A DNA stretch of 64,000 nt from Cafeteria roenbergensis (Eukaryota > Sar > Bigyra > Bicosoecida > Cafeteriaceae): contig VLTN01000036.1 in the NCBI GenBank assembly GCA_008330645.1, forward strand, positions 124,001-188,000. Direction: 5' to 3'. The notes beneath the pieces were generated by a model. That model ran no database searches and was not told the origin of the DNA. It was given only the letters and a program-made list of their open reading frames with translations. Positions 10,570 to 18,509 of this stretch are shown here, in pieces. Numbering within the stretch: position 1 is the stretch's first letter; every line of letters begins with the position of its first letter. Position numbers and translations under genes: made by a program.

Positions 10570-12040
10570 GGCTTGGCGCCTGTCAAGCGCACGGCCCGCC
10601 ACCCGCGCTCACGCCCAGCTCATGCGTTCACGCTGCCTTCCATGATGGTCCCGCAGGTTCGAGCGGCGCGTGGCGAGGGAGTGGGGCCCTGCCAAGCTCG
10701 ACCCGCGGCGGCGGGTGGTTGTCCGCGTGGGCGGGCAATCCTTCCAGACAACCGTGGCCGTGCTCACCAGAGACAGGTTCAGCCTCCTCGCAGCAATGGC
10801 GGCGGCGGCGTGCGCGGCGGACGACGGAGCGGACGACCGGCCAGACGCTGACGGCTCCGATGAGGAATCAAGGAGCGGCGCCACTGCTGCCGCCGCTGCA
10901 GCGGCCGGGGCGGCTGGTGAATCGGAACCACCAGCTGCTGGCTCCGACGGTGTTGCGGCCGACGCGGAGGACGAGGGCGACGGCCTCTCTCCCAAGGCTG
11001 GCTCTGCCAAGCCCCAGCGCCGGCAGCGCGTCGCCGATACGCTCCGCCGCGGGGCGTATGGCTCTGCCAGCGCAGATGGCGCCGAGAGCGGGAGCCGGCC
11101 CGCTGGAAGGATTGGGAGTGTTGCCCCGTCGGCAGAGCTATTCCTCGATCGCGACTGGTGGTTGTTTCGTCACATCCTGGCGTTTCTGCGGTCGGGGCCG
11201 GAGGCTCTGCCGAGCGACTCCGAGTTGCTCCGGCAGCTCTACGTTGAGTCGGCGTACCTGCGGCTGCAGTCGCTGAGGACCGCCATCGAGCGCCGCTTGG
11301 TCGATCGCAGATTGCCGCAGGCTCTGCTGGACCCGGAGTTTGCAGCCGCGCCGCTCACGCGCGATGCTGGGGCTGCGCTGGGAGGGCTGGCGCCCACGGG
11401 GCGGCACGGCGGTTTCGGCGGCGTGCCGGGCGGCCATGTGGGCGCTGGTGCTGCCAGCCAAGGCGGGCGCGCTGCTGCCAAGGCGGGCGAGGCGCTGGCC
11501 TGGGCCAGGTGGGCCCGTGGCGGGGCCGGCGACGCCGCCGCGTTGGGGGCAGCTGGCGCCGGTGGGGCTTCGCGGCAGAGCTGGGGCGTTGCCCCGGCGG
11601 ACGTGCCCGGGCCGCTGTCGGGGGCCATGGGGGGGGTCCGCAACGCGGCGGCACTTTTCGCCGGTGCGGAGCTCGACGCGGAGTTGAAGGGAAACGATGG
11701 CGCTGTGGACGTGGACGGCATGGGCGTGGACCTGGAGGCGCTGGTCGGAGCCATGGAGCGCACGCGGAGGCGGGCTGGGATGGCGGCGGGGCCCGGCCAG
11801 GGCGAGGGCGAGGACGAGGACCAAGGCGCAGGCGCCGGGGGGAGGGGCTATGGTGCGGCTGGCCGGGGCAGGGGGGGGGCAGGGTTCGAGCCGTTGCTGG
11901 AGGCCGCGGCTGCGGCGGCGGAGGGTGCCGGTGGGCCGGGTGTGGGCTCGGCTGGATGGTGGAGCTGGAGGGACGATCTGGCAGGCCTCGCGTCTGGAGA
12001 CGATGAGGTGGCGGACTTGGACCTGGCCGGCGGATACTGA
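9942..12040 (+). CDS. Coiled-coil and BTB/T1 (KCTD-like) protein
   Basis: Exons 9942..9997, 10120..10177, 10327..10409 and 10657..12040 join in phase (526 aa). Exons 1-3 form a charged coiled coil (LHEHKKLLDEELEALREAKQ). Exon 4 opens with a T1/BTB first half (VVVRVGGQSFQTTVAVLTRD, from about residue 85) and resumes after about 105 residues of Ala/Asp/Glu-rich insertion with the second half (LFLDRDWWLFRHILAFLRSG). The remainder is Gly/Ala-rich low complexity. T1 domains of this class tetramerise or pentamerise and often act as Cullin-3 adaptors or cytosolic scaffolds. There are no membrane segments, so this is not a potassium channel. The T1 fold split by a long disordered insert is unusual. 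Confidence 0.8.
10498..10566 (+). repeat. (GCT)23 microsatellite in intron 3 of the KCTD-like gene
   Basis: Twenty-three perfect GCT/CTG units lie 91 bp upstream of the exon 4 acceptor (10656). Read as RNA it is a CUG repeat in the pre-mRNA of the BTB gene. Confidence 0.95.
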
Positions 12041-13369
12041 GTGTGCGCGCGGCACTGGCGGCAGCGGCGCGGATGGGCGAGCTTGCAAGCCTGCTGCCGC
12101 GCCTAAGGTGAGCGGCCGGGGCGAGCAGCGTGGTGTTGCCGGTCGCGGGCGGCCGCGCGCCTGTGCTGCCGGCTGTGTCCCGCAACGAGTGATGGCTGGC
12201 CGGATGTGGAGCCGGACTCGGAGTGCTGCAGTGCGTTTTGGGAGGGCGGAGCAAGCCTCGCCATGCGCTCAAAGCCAGCCGCTCGTCCCCGCGCAAGGGA
12301 AACCCACCATTCGTCACATGCTGACTCTCGGCACGGTAGGGTTTGGAATGTCCTCTCAGCGCGCGTGTTGCTGCCAGGTCTTGGCGACGCGCTGGTCAAG
12401 CTGCCTGCCAGGCAATGACATGAGCACGGGCATGGCTTCAGCATGTCCCCGGGCGAGTCACGGGCCCGTGCGAGCCGCCCTCAGCAGCAGGAACTCGAGC
12501 TGCCCCCCGTGAGCAATGCAGCCTGTGCACATCAGGATTACAACAACGGTGAAGCTGAACCAGATCAAATTGCGACGAGACCAACGCTCGTTGTTGTAGG
12601 GCAGCGGTGTCGAACTCAGGCGGACTGTGGCTCCCGCACACATGCGCGCCTGAGTGCTGTGGTTGTGTGCTGATTGTATGACTTTGCTTTCCCCCCAAAG
12701 CGGTCGGCGGTCCGGCGTGGCAGGCCGTGGTCGAGCTGGGTGGCTTGGCCAGCCGCTGCTTGGAGGGGACGCCTCGCCGCGAGGGCGCTGGCCGTGGGCT
12801 CTTGGAGCGGCCGGGAGGAGACATCCCGCACCCCATCGCTCTACATGCTCCCGGGAGGGCGCCTGCCGGACTATGACGCTGTGGTCGGTGCTGGGCGGTG
12901 GCCGGCGGGACGGTGTGTTGTTTGTTCGGCTCGGCCGCTCGGCCGCTCGAATTGGTGAAGGGATGCTGCCCGGTTGCCGCGCCCGCACCCTGACCAGAAT
13001 GGGCACCACCGAGAACACCATGGGCCTATGTTTGGATGGCGTGGAGGGCGATAGGTCCAGTGCAGTCGCAGCGAGGCGGGCGCAAACGGCTGCAAACGCT
13101 CCACAAGCAGCACTGCTGCCGGCAGCCGCGGACGGCTCCCCACCCACTCGTCCGCGTGTTCAACTGCTGCATAGATGTGTGTGCTGCATGCCCCAGCAGC
13201 TGTGCTCCGTTGGGGGATACAGGCGTGCTTCCGGCCAGAGCGAGCGCCACTCCGCGGCCTTCCGCGAAATATCTCAACGGCAGAGATCAGGGGTTGCTCC
13301 GATGCTCGGGGCTCCCGCGGCGACGCACTCCCGACAGCCTGCGCAGTCGAGGCAGTGGCTGCCGTGGCG
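12041..13369. other. Intergenic, one weak small ORF
   Basis: This is a 1.3-kb gap between the KCTD-like and ankyrin genes. The only candidate is the small minus-strand ORF listed separately. No repeat of the dispersed family was found here. Confidence 0.45.
12458..12643 (-). CDS. Possible small single-pass membrane protein
   Basis: This is a 61-codon ORF with a convincing membrane span (LIWFSFTVVVILMCTGC) preceded by a basic RRN and followed by a short Leu/Arg-rich tail. A CACTCAG just upstream could be a splice acceptor, so it may be the last exon of a minus-strand gene. No family was recognised, and the length gives little statistical support. Confidence 0.28.
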   Translation of the reverse strand: MCAGATVRLSSTPLPYNNERWSRRNLIWFSFTVVVILMCTGCIAHGGQLEFLLLRAARTGP

Positions 13370-16052
13370 ATGAGCGAGAACCAGACGGGAAAAGCGTTGT
13401 TGGATGCTGCGAGTGCCGGGAACACGGGCGAGGTGACGAGGCTGCTGGAGGCGGGCGTGCCGGTGAACTGGGCAGAAGTCGAGGTGAGCATGGGCGTTTG
13501 CGGGGCTGGAGGTGAGATCATCGGGTGTCTAGGCTGGCCAGGCAAGGAACCCTTGAAGAGGTATTGGCTGAGACCCTCGGCCGCTGCTTGGCCCCGCAGA
13601 CTGGGAAAACGCCGCTCATCGGGGCAGCAGAAAACGGGCGCATTGAATCGATGCGAGTGCTGCTGGACCGCGGCGCCAACCTGGAGGCCAAGAACAAGGT
13701 CAGCCCATCGGCTGCGCCACAGCCATGTCGCCCCGCCGGCGTGCTTCGAGGTCGCGATGCGGCCAGCCGCAGTGCCGGGGCGTGGCCAGTCTGGTGCTCG
13801 GGCGGCGGGGCCGGGAGCGCGCACTGGGGAGCGGCGTGTCGGGGGCGGTTGTGTGGGACGGATGGGTGTGTGCGTGTTCGTGTGGCCATAGTCGACGTCG
13901 GGGTGCGTTGGCGTTGCTGGTATGCGTGTTCGGGCGCTGCAGGGTGGCAACACAGCCCTCATCATGGCTGCCTGGAGCGGCCAGGTGGAGGCCATGGGGC
14001 TGCTGCTGGACCGCGGCGCCGACCTGGAGGCCAAGAACGGAGTCAGCCCATCGGCCGCGAGACCGGCATGTCGCCACCTCAGCGTCGTCCGAGGTCGCGA
14101 TGCGGCCAGCCGCAGTGCCGGGGCGTTGCTGGCCTGCTACTCGGGCGGCGGGGCCGGGAGCGCGCACCGGGGAGCGGCGTGTCGGGGGCGGTTGTGTGGG
14201 ACGGATGGGTGTGTGGGTGTTCGTGTGGCCATAGTCGACGTCGGGGTGCGTTGGCGTTGCTGGTATGCGTGTTCGGGCGCTGCAGTATGGCAACACAGCC
14301 CTCATCATGGCAGCAGAACGCGGCAAGGTGGAGGCCATGGGGCTGCTGCTGGACCGCGGCGCCAACCTGGAGGCCAAGAACGGAGTCAGCCCATCGGCCG
14401 CGAGACCGGCATGTCGCCACCTCAGCGTCGTCCGAGGTCGCGATGCGGCCAGCCGCAGTGCCGGGGCGTTGCTGGCCTGCTACTCGGGCGGCGGGGCCGG
14501 GAGCGCGCACTGGGGAGCGGCGTGTCGGGGGCGGTTGTGTGGGACGGATGGGTGTGTGGGTGTTCGTGTGGCCATAGTCGACGTCGGGGTGCGTTGGCGT
14601 TGCTGGTATGCGTGTTCGGGCGCTGCAGTATGGCAACACAGCCCTCATCAGGGCTTCCTGCTGCGGCCAGGTGGAGGCCATGGGGCTGTTGCTGGACCGC
14701 GGCGCCGACCTGGAGGCCAAGGACGAAGTCAGCCCATCGGCCGCGAGACCGGCATGTCGCCACCTCAGCGTCGTCCGAGGTCGCGATGCGGCCAGCCGCA
14801 GTGCCGGGGCGTTGCTGGCCTGCTACTCGGGCGGCGGGGCCGGGAGCGCGCACCGGGGAGCGGCGTGTCGGGGGCGGTTGTGTGGGACGGATGGGTGTGT
14901 GCGTGTTCGTGTGGCCATAGTCGACGTCGGGGTGCGTTGGCGTTGCTGGTATGCGTGTTCGGGCGCTGCAGTATGGCAACACAGCCCTCATCAGGGCAGC
15001 AGAACGCGGCAAGGTGGAGGCCATGGGGCTGCTGCTGGACCGCGGCGCCAACCTGGAGACCAAGGGTAGGGTCAGCCCATCGGCCGCGAGACCGGCATGT
15101 CGCCCTAGCCGCGTGGTTCGAGGTCGCGATGCGGCCAGCCGCAGTGCCGGGGCGTTGCTGGCCTGCTACTCGGGCGGCGGGGCCGGGAGCGCGCACCGGG
15201 GAGCGGCGTGTCGGGGGCGGTTGTGTGGGACAGATGGGTGTGTGGGTGTTCGTGTGGCCATAGTCGACGTCGGGGTGCTTTGGCGTTGCTGGTATGCGTG
15301 TTCGGGCGCTGCAGCTCGGCAACACAGCCCTCAGCTGGGCTGCCAGGAACGGTCAGGTGGAGGCCATGGGGCTGCTGCTGGACCGCGGCGCCGACCTGGA
15401 GGCCAAGGATAGCGTGAGTGAGAGTGCTCTTGCGACTGAGCAGTGATGCTCGCTTTCGTGGGCAGGCACCTTCATGCCACTGTCCCGCAATCGTGCTCTT
15501 GGCCCCTGCTGCTCGCAGGCGGGCAAATCAGCACTGGACTTTGTGATGCGCAGACATGTCAAGGCAATGGCGCCGCAGATCATCGAGATTGTGCTTCGCA
15601 GCCGAGAGCGAGAACGGGCCCGCTATGCCGATGCGCTGGCCGCCAAGCAGGCTGAGATGGAGGACGCGCAGGCTCGCTGCGCCGAGGCGCTGGCCGCCAA
15701 GCAGGCTGAGATGGAGGAGGCGCTGGCCGCCAAGCAGGCCGAGATGGAGGAGGCGCTGGCCGCCAAGCAGGCCGAGATGGAGGAGGCGCTGGCCGCCAAG
15801 CAGGCCGAGATGGAGGAGGCGCTGGCCGCCAAGCAGGCCGAGATGGAGGAGGCACTGGCCGCCAAGCAGGCTGAGATGGAGGGGGCGCTGGCCGCCAAGC
15901 AGGCTGAGATGGAGGGGGCGCTGGCCGCCAAGCAGGCTGAGATGGAAGCTCAAGCCGACGCCGCGCAAGCATACCGCGCCGCCACGGTGGCCGCCATGGC
16001 AGCGCTCGAGCACCGCGTGAAGCAGCTCGAGGACCTGGCCCAGCTGCTCTGA
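13370..16052 (+). CDS. Ankyrin-repeat protein with coiled-coil tail
   Basis: Eight exons, all phase 0: 13370..13483, 13600..13698, 13943..14041, 14286..14384, 14629..14727, 14972..15070, 15315..15413, 15519..16052 (413 aa). Exon 1 is a degenerate ankyrin cap (LLDAASAGNTGEVTRLLEAG). Exons 2-7 each encode exactly one 33-residue ankyrin repeat of the GNTALI..AA..G.VEAMGLLLDRGA type. Exon 8 starts with a closing half-repeat (KSALDFVMRRH) and continues into an 11-residue heptad-like repeat (ALAAKQAEMEE, nine copies) and a short coiled coil. It is probably a cytosolic scaffold with an extendable binding surface; the partner is unknown. Donors between repeats are GTCAGC, unlike the usual GTGAG. Confidence 0.88.
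13600..15413 (+). repeat. 343-bp exon-intron tandem amplification
   Basis: Five 343-bp units (99-bp exon plus 244-bp intron) lie in a row, plus one final exon. The five introns 13699-13942, 14042-14285, 14385-14628, 14728-14971 and 15071-15314 have identical length and nearly identical sequence. Exon differences concentrate in a few codons (for example MAAWSG, MAAERG, RASCCG, RAAERG, WAARNG). Confidence 0.95.
15634..15950 (+). repeat. 33-bp coding minisatellite (ALAAKQAEMEE)
   Basis: There are nine copies of an 11-codon unit, eight of them consecutive. Synonymous GCT/GCC differences separate early from late units. The unit encodes a continuous amphipathic helix. Confidence 0.92.
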
Positions 16053-16518
16053 CCGTCTCACAGCACGGCCGCTAAGTGCCGTACAAACCGTTCGCCTGCT
16101 TTCGTGTGCGTGAGGCTGATCGGGCTGCCGCTGTTCCACGTCATACTTGTCCGTATTTCAGCAGCTACGGCCGAGCCAAGCCGCACCGCCAGCCGGCTGG
16201 CGGTGCGCTCGCGGTCCCACGTTGTCCTTTGCCAGCACGCAAGCTCCTCGCAGCAAATCCCACCCAGCAGAGGGCTCAAGTCTAACGCGTTCCCCAGGCG
16301 GGTAGCGTCAACAAGCAAGTCCTCGGCCACGCCATGTGCGCCTGCAGGGGCCAGGGGCAGTGTTTCCCACTGTGCCCACGCTCCACCCTCCCCATTGCCC
16401 CAACACAGGCACTACTGTCGCCCAAAAGTACGTTCGCGTCGCGTGCCCGAACACGCGGCTCCCTGCTTCTGACCCGCAACGCCCGACGCGCGCATCGCCA
16501 TCGCGAACACTCAGCCAT
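16053..16518. other. Intergenic 3' of ankyrin gene
   Basis: No gene or recognised element was seen in this 466-bp stretch before the dispersed repeat copy begins. Confidence 0.4.
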
Positions 16519-16880
16519 GCTGACCTGTGTGGGCGTTGAATGGCCGCTTGCTGGTGAAGGACTGGTGTTGACCTGAATGGCTAAAGTTCGGCGCAGTGGG
16601 GACCCCACGGGGTCGTCCGAGGGAAGGGAGGGAGGGGTCAAACGATCGAATCGAGCACACACGCACACACCACTCGGGGGCGCGTGCGTGCGGCGGGTGC
16701 GGGTGCGGCCGGCGAGCCCCACGTGCGCTCGAACCGGTGTGCCCGCCCGGAGGGCGAGCTTGCGAGCGGGCCGGATGGCCAGCGCTTGCCGTGGGGCAAA
16801 GCGGGCCCGGGCTGTTGCCCTCTCTGAGGGCGGCGGCCGCCCAACTGGAGGGGACAGCAGCTCAAGCGTCTCAGCACATA
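16519..16880 (+). repeat. Dispersed repeat, copy A (most diverged)
   Basis: This is a roughly 360-bp element found four times in the window (A here, C at 32549 in the same orientation, B and D inverted). It starts GCTGACCTGTGTGGG and has a conserved inner GTTGACCTGAATGGCTAAAG, a CA-rich stretch, a GC hairpin (GCCCGCCC..GGGCG) and a GGGGACAGCAG end. The minus strand reads GGTTCGAGC beside the hairpin, resembling a Pol III B box. Copy A overlaps the last few codons of the neighbouring minus-strand gene. Confidence 0.75.
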
Positions 16881-17704
16881 CTGTAGTTGGGAATGCCAAC
16901 CTTCTTCGCAAACGCCCTCACTTCCTTCGGCCACAAGTTGAGCATCACCTTGTGGTCGGCGACAATCGGAACCACGAACACTGGAACACCTCTGGCCTCC
17001 GACTTGAAGGGGTGGAAGCTGCTGGCTGCCAGTGCTGCGTTCTCCGTGGACCAGGGGATGCCGGCAGATGCTGCAGACTCCATGACCTCGTTGCCCGTCG
17101 GCGGGTGCCACATTCTGGCTGAAGCGGCGCTGACGACCCCCAGAGCACGTGCCAGCTCGCCGACGCCCCCGACGTGCTTGCACGTCACCAAACAGTTCCA
17201 GACAACGATGGCCTCAGGCTTGCTCGTGGCTCGCGTCAAGGGGCTGCTGAGCAAGGAATGCTTCTCGTCTCCAGTGCAATCGCTGCGAAACGGCTCATGC
17301 ATGCGGTCGAGGATTCTGGCTGCGTCGTTGATCGGCATCCGGGAAACTTCGCCCGTATCACGGCCAACTTTGACTTGCACCCGAAGTGCATGCCGAACGA
17401 AGGTGCCGTGGCCTGTGGGAACGTCCAGCACCACCGCCGCGTCGGAGCCATAGCGGTCAGGCATCTCCTTGTGGAACTGACATTGTGGGAACACTGCCGT
17501 GCTGGTTGGCTTGACGTCCAGTCCCGGCAGAAGCTGCACCGCGATCATTTGGGCCGCCTGAGAAGGACTCCTTTTGGTGTGCACCACTGCCTCTGCAGCG
17601 GTGGCAACAATGCTGGCCTTACTCATCCCCTCGAGCCAGCTTGAGAGCAGCGGCGTCCCGTCAGTCGCATCCTCCGTGAACTGCAGTTGCGGGTGGATAT
17701 CCAT
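16871..17704 (-). CDS. Unknown 277-aa protein in a mobile-element-rich patch
   Basis: This is an intact single-exon minus-strand frame with ordinary, non-repetitive composition and no signal peptide or membrane span. A strand-like segment (SDAAVVLDVPTGHG) is followed about 15 residues later by LRVQVKVGR. The spacing of Asp and Q-x-K vaguely recalls PD-(D/E)xK nuclease cores, but I cannot support that assignment. The first part is Ala/Ser-rich helix; the end is WPKEVRAFAKKVG. Its 5' end faces a retrotransposon remnant and its 3' end lies in dispersed repeat copy A, so it may be mobile-element cargo or an element-derived gene. Confidence 0.6.
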   Translation of the reverse strand: MDIHPQLQFTEDATDGTPLLSSWLEGMSKASIVATAAEAVVHTKRSPSQAAQMIAVQLLPGLDVKPTSTAVFPQCQFHKEMPDRYGSDAAVVLDVPTGHGTFVRHALRVQVKVGRDTGEVSRMPINDAARILDRMHEPFRSDCTGDEKHSLLSSPLTRATSKPEAIVVWNCLVTCKHVGGVGELARALGVVSAASARMWHPPTGNEVMESAASAGIPWSTENAALAASSFHPFKSEARGVPVFVVPIVADHKVMLNLWPKEVRAFAKKVGIPNYSMC

Positions 17705-17721
17705 GCAGCGATGCTTGACCC

Positions 17722-18318
17722 ATGAGGCGGGTGTGGCGCCACATGAGCATGCCCCGGGGCGCTAGGCTCGGCCCTCCCGAGGGCGCGGCGCTGAACGCTC
17801 CTAGGCTGCTGGTTCTGGATACCGTGGCGAGAGGCACCGTCCACATCGGCGGGGTCTCCGGTGTGGCGCACCACCTGGCGCGCTGCCGCTGCGGCAAGGG
17901 CTCCACCATTCGGGCGCACAACGACGTCCGCGACGTCCTACACGCGGCGGTGCGCTCGGCGGGGCTGCAGTCGGTGGTGGAGCCCTCCAGCTGGCAGGAC
18001 GGGCAGGCGCGCTTCGGATCCCAGCCGGGGTCCAGCGAGGCCGCGCGCAAGCGACCGGATCTGCGGGTGCACGTCGACTTCGAGACCACCCGTCTCGTCG
18101 ACGTGCAGATCACCTCGGCGGTGAGCAAGTCCTACGTGACGCAGGGCTTGCAGAGCATGGACGCCTTTCTCGAGCGCCGTGAGAAGGACAAGATGGGGGA
18201 GTACAAGAAGAGCTCAGCTACAAAGGACAACATGAGCTCCATTGTGCCCTTCGTCGTCACGACCACGGGACGCATGGGACCGGCGGGTCGGGGATGGAGT
18301 TGCTGGATTGGTTCTTGA
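17722..18318 (+). pseudogene. Non-LTR retrotransposon remnant (post-RT C-terminal region)
   Basis: The frame encodes the segment that follows reverse transcriptase in many LINE-type polyproteins: a zinc-knuckle-like HLARCRCGKG, the RAHNDVRDVL signature, then a KRPDLRVHVDF...LVDVQITSAVSKSYV block and a closing VVTTTGRMGPAG. No RT catalytic domain (YADD) or endonuclease is present upstream on this strand, so it is a 5'-truncated dead copy. It is divergent from the unknown gene at 16871-17704, with 17 bp between them. Confidence 0.72.
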
Positions 18319-18509
18319 TGAGTCTGTGAATCGAGTGTGTGGCATGGTGATGCGAGTTTTCGGCCCCTCCCAACGATGTTCATTCAGCCAAGGCCAGCGC
18401 TTCCGCCCCACCAGCAAATGTGCGCGAAACCGCCGGGAGGCCCACCAGTGCTCCGCCACCAACGAACCGAATCGTGCGTCCCAGACAGCACTCCTAGCCA
18501 TCGTACGCG

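Noticed and set aside
13600-15413. Regularly spaced repeats resembling a CRISPR-type array
   Set aside because: The 343-bp units contain in-phase ankyrin exons and spliceable introns; there are no short palindromic repeats with unique spacers.
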